Shown: positions 17,955 through 26,766, counted from the stretch's first letter. The stretch is 64,000 nucleotides of DNA from Thermoplasmatales archaeon (GCA_014361195.1 JACIWA010000002.1:68310-132309); one strand, 5' to 3'. Translations and numbers: made by a program. The notes: generated by a model from the sequence alone, not told the origin.

Positions 17955-18293
17955 ATGATTGTAAAAGAATACAGGGAAATAGATGAAAGTGAGGTTAAGG
18001 AAGAAGGAGCAAAAAATGTAAAAATTCAATGGCTTATAGATGAAAAAATTGCCCCGAATTTTGCGATGAGAAGATTTGTTGTTGGAAGAGATGGCTACAC
18101 ACCTTTCCATAAGCATGATTGGGAACATGAAGTTTTTGTTTTAAGTGGTCATGGGGCATTAGTGGATGAGAATGGAAAAGAGCATGATCTTAAAACAGGA
18201 AATTTCGCACTTGTTATGCCAAATGAAATGCACCAATTCAAAAATAAAGGAAAGGAAGACTTTATTTTCCTATGCATGATCCCACTAAGATGA
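17955..18293 (+). CDS. Small single-domain cupin
   Basis: The 112-residue beta-barrel has cupin motif 1 (PFHKHDWEHEVFVLSGHG, with metal-binding His and Glu) and motif 2 (PNEMHQFKNKG). The substrate is unknown. The TGA overlaps the next ATG (ATGA), linking it to the aldolase-like and MtnA genes. In methionine salvage a cupin, acireductone dioxygenase (MtnD), acts downstream of MtnA, but this protein is much shorter than MtnD, so that assignment is not supported. A TATTTATATCC box lies near 17929-17939. Confidence 0.87.
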   Translation: MIVKEYREIDESEVKEEGAKNVKIQWLIDEKIAPNFAMRRFVVGRDGYTPFHKHDWEHEVFVLSGHGALVDENGKEHDLKTGNFALVMPNEMHQFKNKGKEDFIFLCMIPLR

Positions 18294-18757
18294 ATATTTT
18301 CTTTCTTTCCCATGAAGAAGTAAAAAATCCACTGGTTGAGGAACTAAAGAAAATATGCTGTAAAAAAAGGGAGGGTTTTAGTATAAGTGTTAGATACGGG
18401 AGGAGGGTTTTAATAAATGCAAAAGGAATAGATTTTGAAAATCCAAAGAACGAGGATTTTGTTGAAATTGTTGATTATAATCCAGCAAATGATGTAGCGA
18501 TGGTGATAGGAATTAAAGAGTCATGTGAAGATGCGCCGATTCACTGCCTGATTTATAATAGAGAAGAGATAAATTCTATAGCAATATTTAGGGTAAAAAA
18601 TAAGGAAAAATTTAAGGTTGCAATGGATGCCTTGAAAAAATTGAGGAATAAGGAAGAAGTGGAAATAAAGGATTTTGGAAAAATTATAACAGGGAGAACA
18701 TTGAAGGAGGTAAAGGATGCTTGTGAAAGGGAAGCAAATGAGAAGTTTGTGGTTTGA
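18290..18757 (+). CDS. Class II aldolase/adducin-like protein (partial similarity)
   Basis: The protein has about 155 residues. The segment ISVRYGRRVLINAKGIDFE, then FVEIVDYNPANDVAMVIG and EDAPIHCLIYNREEINSIA recalls class II aldolases such as MtnB, which have the same order of substrate loop, APxH motif and RxxxN. The normal metal-binding HxH and the C-terminal half are not evident, so it is short for the family (about 200). It overlaps the cupin by 4 bases and mtnA by about 41. Position next to mtnA suggests methionine salvage or another sugar-phosphate step. Confidence 0.5.
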   Translation: MNIFFLSHEEVKNPLVEELKKICCKKREGFSISVRYGRRVLINAKGIDFENPKNEDFVEIVDYNPANDVAMVIGIKESCEDAPIHCLIYNREEINSIAIFRVKNKEKFKVAMDALKKLRNKEEVEIKDFGKIITGRTLKEVKDACEREANEKFVV

Positions 18758-19649
18758 AAAGAATTGTCTTAAAATAATTGACCAGAGAAGACTTCCATCG
18801 CAATTTGAAATTTTTGAAGCAAAGAACGAAAGAGATGTTGCATATGCAATAAAAGAAATGGTGGTGAGGGGGGCGCCTGCTATTGGATGTGCAACCGCTT
18901 ATGGAATTGCAATGGCAGAAGATGCAGAGAAGGCGAGCGAGTTATTAAGATCCGCAAGGCCAACTGCTCATGATTTATTTTATGCAATTGAGTATATGGT
19001 GGAAGGAATTAGAAAGGGAGAGAATGCTATTAAATTAGCGGAAGAATATACTGAAAAAATTGTTGAGAAATGCAGAAAAATAGGTGAGCATGGTAAAAAA
19101 TTGATAAAGAGAAAGGCAAAAATATTAACTCATTGTAATGCGGGTGCTCTTGCAACAGTTGATTATGGAACCGCTCTCTCTCCAATAAGAATGGCTAAGG
19201 ATAAAGAAATTTTTGTTTGGGTTGATGAAACAAGACCAAGATTGCAAGGGTTACTCACTTCTTGGGAATTAGAAAATGAGGGGATAGAACATGCGGTAAT
19301 AGTTGATAGCTCAGCGGGTTATTTAATGAAAAAAGGAGAGGTAGATGTTGTAATTGTTGGAGCGGATAGGATAGCAAGAAATTATGATGTTGTAAATAAA
19401 ATAGGGACATATGAAAAAGCAATTGTTGCTTATGAAAATGATATTCCATTTTATGTTGCTGCTCCAGAAAGCACATTTGATAAAAAGGCAAAAAGAGGGG
19501 AAGAGATAAAAATTGAAGTAAGAAGCATAGAAGAAGTTACCTCAATTTATTCTTATAAGCCTAAAAATGTAATAAATCCCGCTTTTGATGTAACTCCATC
19601 AAAATATATAACTGGAATAATAACTGAAAATGGAATAATTTATCCTTAA
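18717..19649 (+). CDS. mtnA: MtnA-type methylthioribose-1-phosphate isomerase
   Basis: The protein is of the aIF-2B-like isomerase family and most like MtnA, which converts 5-methylthioribose-1-phosphate to the ribulose form in methionine salvage. It has IIDQRRLP, MVVRGAPAIGCATAYG, the catalytic LTHCNAGALATVDYGTA (Cys), VDETRPRLQG and VGADRIARNYDVVNKIGTY (Asp). It ends with NPAFDVTPSKYITGIITE. A strong GGAGGT five bases before the ATG at 18717 favours that start. The ATG at 18738 (MRSLWFEKN) would fit the usual N-terminus equally well. The 3' end overlaps the convergent reductase by 4 bases. Confidence 0.9.
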   Translation: MLVKGKQMRSLWFEKNCLKIIDQRRLPSQFEIFEAKNERDVAYAIKEMVVRGAPAIGCATAYGIAMAEDAEKASELLRSARPTAHDLFYAIEYMVEGIRKGENAIKLAEEYTEKIVEKCRKIGEHGKKLIKRKAKILTHCNAGALATVDYGTALSPIRMAKDKEIFVWVDETRPRLQGLLTSWELENEGIEHAVIVDSSAGYLMKKGEVDVVIVGADRIARNYDVVNKIGTYEKAIVAYENDIPFYVAAPESTFDKKAKRGEEIKIEVRSIEEVTSIYSYKPKNVINPAFDVTPSKYITGIITENGIIYP

Positions 19650-20665
19650 CCCATTTTTCTGTAAAAATTTGATACACTTTTGCACATTTTCTCCAGAATT
19701 TTATGTCTCATATATTCACTTTTTATCAATTTGAAAAATATGATTCCCGCATAATATGAATATTTTAGTTGCTTTCCCAAAACATTCCTACATTTCCTTT
19801 CATATTCTTCAAGCTCATAATTTCCATTCCTCACCCATTTCTCAATACATTCAGAAGCTATATATGAACAGATGATGGATGGCATATTTCCCGCTCCAAC
19901 ATTAGAAAAAACCTGGCAGCATGCGTCACCAATCAAAATTGCATTTTTGCCATATGAGCGAAGGGGTTTTCCCATTGGAATATACGCTCCTCTCCATTCC
20001 AGCCCGTTATTTTCTTTTTTGAATTTTTCAAAACCTTCTCTAAAATATTTTTTATTGAAAGAGCCAATTCCAATATTCCATTTGCCTTTTTTAGGAAAAT
20101 ACCAAGCATAACCGTGCTTTATGACACTATCTCTCAAAACTACATGGCATTTACTATCATCTTTTTCAATATTTTCTTTACAGGCTTCTACTGCAAATGC
20201 TTCTTTCGGATTTCTTACATTTATATACTTTCTTGTTATAGAAAAAAAACCATCCGCTCCAACTATCAATTTTGCTTTAACATTTTGAGGAAATAAAATC
20301 CCATTTTCTATTTTTTTAACCTTTTCACCCTTCCTTATTTCTCCTTGCTCTTCCGCTTTTTTAGCAAACTCTTCCTCAACTTTATTTTTATCTATCATGA
20401 GAATAGGCATTTCAAGAAAAATTTCTCCATATTTTGTATATATAATTGTTTCCGGTATTTCCTTTTCTACACCCTTTTTGCTTCCATACAGATCCAAAAA
20501 ATCGTAACCCGCTATTTTTTGAGTTATGCCTTCTCCACATGCCTTCCTAAAAAATTCATTATGCTCTTCAAATATAACAAATGGCAATCCCTTTTCCGCT
20601 AAAAACTTACCCAAACTCAAACCCGCTATACCTCCTCCAATTATTGCAATATCAACTTTCTCCAC
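19646..20665 (-). CDS. FAD-dependent geranylgeranyl-reductase-like protein
   Basis: The protein has 339 residues with an N-terminal FAD motif (IAIIGGGIAGLSLGKFLAEKG), CGEGITQKI, LIVGADGFFSITRKY and the second FAD motif AILIGDACCQVFSNVGAGNM. This matches the geranylgeranyl reductase family that saturates isoprenoid chains of archaeal lipids. The usual YxWxFPK motif is present as YAWYFPKKGKWNIGIG. The start is a GTG at 20665 behind a TTTTATATTTTAAA box. Another menaquinone- or sugar-related flavoprotein of the same family cannot be excluded. A decayed relative lies near 38.4 kb. Confidence 0.85.
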   Translation of the reverse strand: MEKVDIAIIGGGIAGLSLGKFLAEKGLPFVIFEEHNEFFRKACGEGITQKIAGYDFLDLYGSKKGVEKEIPETIIYTKYGEIFLEMPILMIDKNKVEEEFAKKAEEQGEIRKGEKVKKIENGILFPQNVKAKLIVGADGFFSITRKYINVRNPKEAFAVEACKENIEKDDSKCHVVLRDSVIKHGYAWYFPKKGKWNIGIGSFNKKYFREGFEKFKKENNGLEWRGAYIPMGKPLRSYGKNAILIGDACCQVFSNVGAGNMPSIICSYIASECIEKWVRNGNYELEEYERKCRNVLGKQLKYSYYAGIIFFKLIKSEYMRHKILEKMCKSVSNFYRKMG

Positions 20666-20695
20666 TATTTAAAATATAAAATATGTTAATAAAGC

Positions 20696-21571
20696 TTATT
20701 TTTCAATTGCCACTCCAATGATATCTTCTATTCTTCTATATCCATTTTCCTCAAGCCATTTTTTTAAATCCCTACATATCTCCTTGAATATTCTTTCCCC
20801 CCTATAATAAATTCCTGCGCCTATCTGAACCGCGCTTGCTCCCGCCATCATGTATTCAATTACATCTCTTGCATTGGTAATTCCTCCAACTCCGATGACC
20901 GGCAAATCAAAATTTTTTGAAATTTCATATACGCATCTCAGCCCTATCGGCTTTATACCTTTTCCAGAATAGCCACCAAATACATTGCCAAGAATTGGCT
21001 TGCCCGCTTCTATGCTGATTGCCATTGCTTTAATGCTATTTATTGCAACAATTGCATCCGCCCCTCCTTCAACCGCCCACTCCGCCCTCTTTAAAGCATT
21101 CTCTGAGCCTATTTTTACAAAAACCGGTTTACCCGCTTCCTTTACCATTTCAACCGCATTTTTTATTTCTTTTTCAGGAAATTCAGCGCCAAATTTCTCT
21201 GCGTGGGGGCAACTCATATTCATTTCTACTGCTTTAACATATTTTGAAAACTTTTTTGCAACATAAAGGAATTCCTCCGCATTTTTTCCAAATATACTTC
21301 CAATCAAATTATCGACCTTTGCCCCTCTAATCTCTTTAATATAAGTATCTATTCCAGGATTTGCAAGACCTATCGCATTTAATATACCGCATTCAATTTC
21401 CACAAAGACAGGATTTTTATATCCTTTTCTTTCATCTTTTCCAATCGACTTTGTGACAACCGCACCAGCATCTCTGAATTTTTCAATACTGCTTTTAGTT
21501 AAATCAAGCACGCCAGAAGCAACCATAAGGGGATTTTTCATTTTTATGTTTAATAAGTCTATTTTAAGCAT
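20696..21571 (-). CDS. pyrD: Dihydroorotate dehydrogenase (class 1)
   Basis: PyrD oxidises dihydroorotate to orotate in pyrimidine synthesis. The 291-residue barrel has NPLMVASGVLD, GAVVTKSIG, NAIGLANPGID, the catalytic NMSCPHAEKFG (Cys, class 1B) and the FMN phosphate-binding PVIGVGGITNARDVIEYMMAGASAV. A partner PyrK electron-transfer subunit is not in the window. The ATG lies behind a short spacer downstream of the valS string, which is on the same strand. Confidence 0.95.
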   Translation of the reverse strand: MLKIDLLNIKMKNPLMVASGVLDLTKSSIEKFRDAGAVVTKSIGKDERKGYKNPVFVEIECGILNAIGLANPGIDTYIKEIRGAKVDNLIGSIFGKNAEEFLYVAKKFSKYVKAVEMNMSCPHAEKFGAEFPEKEIKNAVEMVKEAGKPVFVKIGSENALKRAEWAVEGGADAIVAINSIKAMAISIEAGKPILGNVFGGYSGKGIKPIGLRCVYEISKNFDLPVIGVGGITNARDVIEYMMAGASAVQIGAGIYYRGERIFKEICRDLKKWLEENGYRRIEDIIGVAIEK

Positions 21572-21600
21572 GATTAAAATGCATTTTTAGGAAATAAAAC

Positions 21601-21690
21601 TTACTTATAGAAAATTGCAATGAAGCCGGATAAAATCATGAGTAAAATTACTATTATTGCAATAATCCTTGCAATTGTTTCTTTTCTCAT
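21601..21690 (-). CDS. Tiny single-span membrane protein coupled to valS
   Basis: A 29-residue frame starts at an ATG that overlaps the valS TGA (AAATGA) and ends in TAA at 21601. The predicted peptide has a basic N-terminus (MRKETIAR), one hydrophobic helix (IIAIIVILLMILSGFIAIF) and a short YK tail. Direct coupling to valS and the clean one-helix design argue that it is real. I do not know the family. It recalls, in form only, tiny Prli42-like membrane peptides of bacteria. The opposite strand is also open here, but less convincingly. Confidence 0.6.
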   Translation of the reverse strand: MRKETIARIIAIIVILLMILSGFIAIFYK

Positions 21691-24296
21691 TTTTCTACTA
21701 AGATGAATATATCTCCTGCTTTTAATAGATTTTCTTTTGTTTCCTCTTTTATCTCCAGAAATTCTTTGCTTATTTTTATTTCCTCTTCTCCAAAAATGAA
21801 TGAATAAAATCCATTTTCTTCTATTTCCTTTGCAATTTTCTCAGCATTCTTCTTTATTTCCTCTAAAACAATCTGGCTTTTTTCCTTAAAACAAGGTCCT
21901 ATTTTGCTATAAACTGGAAAAGCTTTTTTTTCAGTATCTGGTTTATCCTTAAAAACTATTTCTTTTATTTTGAGGGTTCCAGCAATTATATCCTCTTCTC
22001 TCACAGAGCCATATATCACAACTTTTGATAAAGGAGCGTTCAACGGCATACTATTTTTGCTTTTCCATTCTCTTATTTCAGAAATTATTTTCTTAACTTT
22101 TTCTCCTTCTCTTTCCGCTTCTTCATCTACAAAAACTGGCTCAGGCCATTTTGAAATATGAATGCTTTCTTCTCCTTCAAATTTTTTATAAAATCTCTCA
22201 TATATTTCTTCTGTTATAAAAGGCAGGAAAGGGGAAAATGCTTTTAGTAGTCCAAGCCCTATGGTGTATAGAGTATATAAAGATGCTTCATCATTTTGTT
22301 CATAAATTCTATGCTTTACAATTTCTATATAATGATCCGCAAACTCATGCCACAGGAAATATTCAATTTCTTTCATTGCATTCGAAAATTCGAATTTATC
22401 CATATACTGAGTAGCTCTCTCAATTACCTTGCTGTACAAACTAATAATCCATCTATCAATAATTCTCAATTCACATTCTCTTGGCTTATTTTTTATCAAA
22501 TTTCCGATGAAATTTTCTACATTCCACAATTTATTCATCAATCTTATTCCTCTAACTAAATCTTTATAGCGGAAAGGATTATCCTCACCCAATTTGCAAG
22601 TTGAAGCATAATAGCGCAAAGCATCGCTCCCATTTTTTTCTATTATTTCAAGAGGGTCGACAACATTGCCTGTAGAAGTATGCATTGGCCTACCATCAGG
22701 AGCGAGTATGAAACCATCTATCATTATCTCTTCAAATGCCTTTTTACCTGTCAAAAGGTAGCATCTGAGTATTGTATAAAAAGCCCATGTCCTTATTATA
22801 TCATGTGCTTGGGGGCGAAGTGACATTGGATACAATTCTTTAAAAAGTTTTTCATTTCTTTCCCAGAAAGTGTTGAATAAAGGAGTTATTGAAGAATCCA
22901 TCCAGGTATCAAAAACATCTTCACAACCTTTTAAAATTCCACCACATTTTGGACAATTTTCCACTGGTGGTTTATCTATTGTAGGATCAACATAGCAATC
23001 TTTCTCATCCGCAAGAACTACTTCTTTACAATTAGTGCATTCCCAGAGTGGCAGGGGGGTAGCAAAATATCTTTGTCTCGAGATCACCCAATCCCACTTG
23101 AGAGAGTTTACCCATTCTTCAAATCTCTTAAACATATATTCTGGATACCACTCCATCTCCTTAGCAACTTCCATTATCTTTTCCTTTATAGGCAGAATCC
23201 TCAAAAACCATTGCTCCGCATCTATGAACTCTGTTGGCGTTTTGCACCGCCAGCAGACGCCAACGCTTTGCTCCATTTCCCGCTGAGCTACGATGTAGTT
23301 GTCTTTCTTTAAATCCTCTATTATTTTTCTTCTTGCATCCTCTATTTTCATTCCTTTATATTTTCCCGCAAGTTCATTCATTGTTCCATCTTCATTTATA
23401 CATATCTCTACTGGCAAAGAATATTTCATCGCCCATTCCAAATCATCTTTATCTCCTATTGTGCAAATCATAACTATGCCTGTTCCAAAATTTGGATCAA
23501 CCACTGGGTCTTCAACAACCTTCACTTTTTTTCCATATATTGGCACCACTACTTCCTTTCCCAACAAATATGATTTTCTTTCATCAGCGGGATTTAAAGC
23601 AACAATCTGGCAAGTTGAAAGCATTTCTGGGCGTGTTGTCGCTATCTCTATATAGCTACCTCTTTCATCCTTTTTTATTCCTTTCCCTTCGCATTCTTCC
23701 GCCAGGTAGAATTTTATTGTATTCAATAATGTTTTTCTTTCAACATGCTCTATTTCCGCATCTGCCATCGCGGTCATGCATCTAGGACACCAATTCACAG
23801 GAAATTTTCCTCTGTAAATATATCCTTTTTTATAAAGCCTTATAAATGAGATTTGAGTTAGCCTCCTAAAATATTCAGCATCTGTTCTGTAATAAATGCT
23901 CTCATCCATTGAATGACCTAGAATCATAAATTGGCGGGTCATTTCATTTATGTTTTCATCAGCAAATTTTTTGCAAAGCTCAATAAATTTATGCCTCTCT
24001 ATATTCTTCCTAGTTATTCCATACTTCCTCTCAACTCTTTCTTCTATTGGTATTCCATTTACATCAAAACACAAAGGGAAAAATACATTATATCCCCTCA
24101 TCCTTTTATATCTTGCAACGAAATCTATATGGGTGTAATGGACCGCATGTCCTATATGCAGTGCACCAGATGCATATCTTGGTGGGTTATCTATTGAATA
24201 TACTGGTTTTTTTCCTGGCTGGAATTTGTATATCTTCATTTCCTGCCATTTCCTCTGCCATTTAGCTTCTATTTCAAATGGATTGTATGCACTCAT
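21687..24296 (-). CDS. valS: Valyl-tRNA synthetase
   Basis: The protein has 869 residues and is of archaeal type. It has NPPRYASGALHIGHAVHYTH with the HIGH motif, ARYKRMRGYNVFFP, the zinc-like NWCPRCMTAMADAEIEH typical of archaeal ValRS, editing-domain blocks (EIATTRPEMLSTCQIVALN, CWRCKTPTEFIDAEQWF) and the anticodon-binding region RLMNKLWNVENF. The KMSKS position reads PMHTSTGN before VVDPLEIIEKNGSDALRYY, an unusual variant. It is followed, with a 4-base overlap, by a 29-residue membrane protein. A related IleRS/ValRS paralogue is the alternative, but the zinc motif favours Val. Confidence 0.93.
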   Translation of the reverse strand: MSAYNPFEIEAKWQRKWQEMKIYKFQPGKKPVYSIDNPPRYASGALHIGHAVHYTHIDFVARYKRMRGYNVFFPLCFDVNGIPIEERVERKYGITRKNIERHKFIELCKKFADENINEMTRQFMILGHSMDESIYYRTDAEYFRRLTQISFIRLYKKGYIYRGKFPVNWCPRCMTAMADAEIEHVERKTLLNTIKFYLAEECEGKGIKKDERGSYIEIATTRPEMLSTCQIVALNPADERKSYLLGKEVVVPIYGKKVKVVEDPVVDPNFGTGIVMICTIGDKDDLEWAMKYSLPVEICINEDGTMNELAGKYKGMKIEDARRKIIEDLKKDNYIVAQREMEQSVGVCWRCKTPTEFIDAEQWFLRILPIKEKIMEVAKEMEWYPEYMFKRFEEWVNSLKWDWVISRQRYFATPLPLWECTNCKEVVLADEKDCYVDPTIDKPPVENCPKCGGILKGCEDVFDTWMDSSITPLFNTFWERNEKLFKELYPMSLRPQAHDIIRTWAFYTILRCYLLTGKKAFEEIMIDGFILAPDGRPMHTSTGNVVDPLEIIEKNGSDALRYYASTCKLGEDNPFRYKDLVRGIRLMNKLWNVENFIGNLIKNKPRECELRIIDRWIISLYSKVIERATQYMDKFEFSNAMKEIEYFLWHEFADHYIEIVKHRIYEQNDEASLYTLYTIGLGLLKAFSPFLPFITEEIYERFYKKFEGEESIHISKWPEPVFVDEEAEREGEKVKKIISEIREWKSKNSMPLNAPLSKVVIYGSVREEDIIAGTLKIKEIVFKDKPDTEKKAFPVYSKIGPCFKEKSQIVLEEIKKNAEKIAKEIEENGFYSFIFGEEEIKISKEFLEIKEETKENLLKAGDIFILVEK

Positions 24297-24385
24297 TTTC
24301 CATGAAGTATTTTTGTGCTTATAAATTTGTTGTGTTTTTTAACATTTGCATAATTATTTTAATATGAAAATATTTTCTTGATTGG

Positions 24386-25783
24386 ATGATTGATAAAGAA
24401 AAGTTTGATGAATGGTATAATGAAATAGTTGAAAAAGCGGAGCTATGCGATAAAAGATATCCTGTAAAAGGAATGAATATATGGAAGCCCTATGGATGGA
24501 AAATAATGCAAAATATAGATAAAATTATAAGGGAGGAGATGGAAAAGACAGGACATCAAGAAGTTTATTTCCCTCTTTTAATTCCAGAGAGTCTTTTCAA
24601 AAAAGAAGAAGAGCACATAAAGGGCTTTTCATCTGAAGTATATTGGGTTACTCATGCGGGTGATAATGAGCTTGAAGAAAAATTGCTTCTCCGCCCAACT
24701 TCAGAGACTGCCTTATATTCCATCTTTTCATTATGGATTCGCTCACATGCGGATTTACCCCTTAAAACTTTTCAGATTGTAAATACATTTAGATATGAAA
24801 CAAAGATGACAAAAGCATTTATAAGGGTTAGGGAAATCCATTTTTTTGAAGCCCACACATGCCACGAAAATTTTGAGGACGCAGAGAAACAGATAAAAGA
24901 AGACTTGCAAATTGCCAAATCATTTTTCTCCGCCCTCTGCATGCCTTTCATTGCCAGCAGGCGCCCGGACTGGGATAAGTTTGCGGGCGCATATTATTCA
25001 ATTGGCTTAGATATTCTCATGCCATCTATGAAAAGTCTGCAAGTAGGTTCGATTCATCAATATAAGGAGAATTTTTCTCGCCCCTTTGAGATAAAGTATG
25101 AAGGATTGGATGGGAAGCATTATTACTGCCACCAGACAACTTATGGGATGTCTGAAAGAGTTTTAGGGGCAATTGTGGGTATGCATGGAGATGAAAGAGG
25201 TATAAAGTTGCCATCTTCAATAGCTCCTATACAGGTTGTAATCATACCAATATTCTTTAAAGGATGGAAAGAAAAAATAATTGAAGAATGCAATTTCTTG
25301 AATGAAAAACTTAAGGAAAATGGAATAAGAAGTTTTATAGATGCAAGAGAAGATAAGACACCCGGAAGCAAGTTTTTTGACTGGGAGCTAAAAGGTGTGC
25401 CTCTTAGGGTTGAGATAGGGCCGAGAGATATTGAAAATAATTCTTTAACTATTGTTTCGAGAGATGGAATTAAAAAAATAATTGGAAAAGATAATATAGT
25501 AGATAGAATAAAGCAGGAGTTAAAAGAATATGATGAGAGACTTTATAAAAATGCAGAAAAAATTTTAAAAGAAAATATACATAGAATAACCAGAGAAGAG
25601 GAGATCAAGGAAGGTATTTTGGAAATCCCCTGGTGTGGAAAAGAGGAATGTGGAAAAAAAGCGGAAGAAAAGTTTGCAATGAAAAGTCTCGGTGTGCCAG
25701 TTGATGAGGAAGAATGCAATGAATACTGTTTTATCTGTGGAGAAAAAGGAGTTAGTTGGCTCCGTATTTCAAAAAATTATTGA
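24386..25783 (+). CDS. proS: Prolyl-tRNA synthetase, archaeal type
   Basis: The class II synthetase charges tRNA-Pro. Its 465 residues show VYFPLLIPESLFKKEEEHI, LRPTSETALYSIFSLW (motif 2 region), RVREIHFFEAHT, a THAGDN-type loop and a C-terminal zinc-binding domain (WCGKEECGKK followed by ECNEYCFICG) ending in Tyr, as in archaeal and eukaryotic ProRS. It starts at an ATG at 24386, divergent from valS. Its end overlaps the convergent RNase P gene by 32 bases. Confidence 0.97.
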   Translation: MIDKEKFDEWYNEIVEKAELCDKRYPVKGMNIWKPYGWKIMQNIDKIIREEMEKTGHQEVYFPLLIPESLFKKEEEHIKGFSSEVYWVTHAGDNELEEKLLLRPTSETALYSIFSLWIRSHADLPLKTFQIVNTFRYETKMTKAFIRVREIHFFEAHTCHENFEDAEKQIKEDLQIAKSFFSALCMPFIASRRPDWDKFAGAYYSIGLDILMPSMKSLQVGSIHQYKENFSRPFEIKYEGLDGKHYYCHQTTYGMSERVLGAIVGMHGDERGIKLPSSIAPIQVVIIPIFFKGWKEKIIEECNFLNEKLKENGIRSFIDAREDKTPGSKFFDWELKGVPLRVEIGPRDIENNSLTIVSRDGIKKIIGKDNIVDRIKQELKEYDERLYKNAEKILKENIHRITREEEIKEGILEIPWCGKEECGKKAEEKFAMKSLGVPVDEEECNEYCFICGEKGVSWLRISKNY

Positions 25784-26018
25784 TAACCTTTTTTATTTTT
25801 TTTATTGTGCCAGATGTGTAGATAGTTTTGCAATCAATAGAATTTAAAAAATTTATAACCTCTTCCTTCTCAATATGGGAGCATTTAACCGCTCCATATT
25901 TTCCATCATAAAATACCAGTTTCAATTTATTTTTGTATTTTTTGAGCAACCCTATTTTTTCAGAGTTAGCGGTAAATAGGATATATCTATGCCTTCCAGT
26001 TTTATCTTTTACAACCAT
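25752..26018 (-). CDS. rnp2: RNase P protein component 2 (Pop5-like)
   Basis: The 88-residue protein starts KDKTGRHRYILFTA and ends with CKTIYTSGTIKKIKKVINNF. The N-terminal GRxRYI and the C-terminal TSGTIKK are the typical ends of archaeal Pop5, a protein subunit of RNase P that helps mature tRNA 5' ends. It is shorter than usual (about 110-120), with less middle, so a related Rpp14-like protein is possible. The upstream 56-residue gene overlaps its ATG (TGATG), so the two are coupled. The 3' end runs 32 bases into proS. Confidence 0.6.
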   Translation of the reverse strand: MVVKDKTGRHRYILFTANSEKIGLLKKYKNKLKLVFYDGKYGAVKCSHIEKEEVINFLNSIDCKTIYTSGTIKKIKKVINNFLKYGAN

Positions 26019-26188
26019 CAGATTTCTCCGAATTCTTCCTGCAAATCAATGAACAACTCTCTTAACAAATCCTCGAAGATTGTATTTCTGTATTCTTTTG
26101 TTCCCCCCTGCATGGTCGCTTTTGCTATGAACTCTCTCCCTTCCTTCAGTATTTCAATTCTGCATAAACTTTCTTCTACCGTTACCAT
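26018..26188 (-). CDS. Small 56-residue protein coupled to rnp2
   Basis: I do not recognise this gene. The frame starts at the ATG at 26188 and ends in a TGA that overlaps the rnp2 ATG (TGATG). The product is short and acidic, with a strand-rich first half (VTVEESLCRIEILKEG) and a helical second half (NTIFEDLLRELFIDLQEEFG). A TATATAAAAG box about 27 bases upstream (26209-26219) supports a promoter here. Coupling to an RNase P subunit suggests an RNA-related role, which is only inference. Confidence 0.65.
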   Translation of the reverse strand: MVTVEESLCRIEILKEGREFIAKATMQGGTKEYRNTIFEDLLRELFIDLQEEFGEI

Positions 26189-26208
26189 CTTCCCACTGTA
26201 TATATAAC

Positions 26209-26219
26209 TTTTATATATT
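26209..26219 (-). promoter_or_regulatory. TATA-like promoter of the rnp2 string
   Basis: On the minus strand the sequence reads AAATATATAAAAG and is centred about 27 bases before the ATG at 26188. A second TATATATAC lies between it and the start codon at 26198-26207 but is too close to act from the usual distance. Confidence 0.5.
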
Positions 26220-26304
26220 TTTTTTCATTTTAGGTGCTGTAAAAATTTTCATTTATCGAATCAAATTAAGCGAAGATATTTATATTAAGTGGATATAAAA
26301 TTTT

Positions 26305-26766
26305 ATGAAAATTCAGATTGATGGATGGAAGAGCGGTTTAACATTTTCATCCGCGCATTTCTTGCCAGATTATTCAAATTGCTCCCGCCTCCATGGGCAC
26401 ACCTATGGGATAAGTGTGGTGATAGAAGGAGAAATGACAGAAGGAATAATAGTTGATTTTAGAATCGTGAAAGAAAAAATAAGAGAAATCATAAGCAAGA
26501 TAGACCATAAAGTTATAATTTCCACAGAAGGAAAATTGGAAATAAAAAAAGGAGAGGAAATTGAAATAAAATATAAGAACAAGAGATATGTTTTCCCACC
26601 CGAGGATTGTGCCTTATTACCTATCTTTTCCTCATCGGCGGAGAATTTGGCAACATATATACTGAAGGAATTTTTGAAATCAATAGAGCTAAAAAATATA
26701 AGTAAGATAGAGATCGGGGTTGATGAAGGATACGGGCAGGGGGCGTGGGCGAAATGGGAAAAGTAG
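26305..26766 (+). CDS. queD: QueD-type 6-carboxytetrahydropterin synthase
   Basis: This is the second enzyme of 7-cyano-7-deazaguanine (preQ0) synthesis, which in archaea feeds archaeosine in tRNA. The 153 residues have FSSAHFLPDYSNCSRLHGHTYG with the zinc-binding histidines, IVDFRIVKEKI, and the C-terminal SSAENLATYILKEF and IGVDEGYGQGAWA. A TATTTATATTAAG box lies about 25 bases before the ATG. It overlaps queC by 13 bases and heads the queD-queC-queE operon. Confidence 0.95.
   Translation: MKIQIDGWKSGLTFSSAHFLPDYSNCSRLHGHTYGISVVIEGEMTEGIIVDFRIVKEKIREIISKIDHKVIISTEGKLEIKKGEEIEIKYKNKRYVFPPEDCALLPIFSSSAENLATYILKEFLKSIELKNISKIEIGVDEGYGQGAWAKWEK

Noticed and set aside
21620-21706. A plus-strand 28-residue hydrophobic frame (MKPDKIMSKITIIAIILAIV) overlapping the end of valS.
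   Set aside because: The minus-strand frame at the same place is coupled to valS by ATGA and has a better membrane-peptide layout; the plus-strand frame is probably its mirror.
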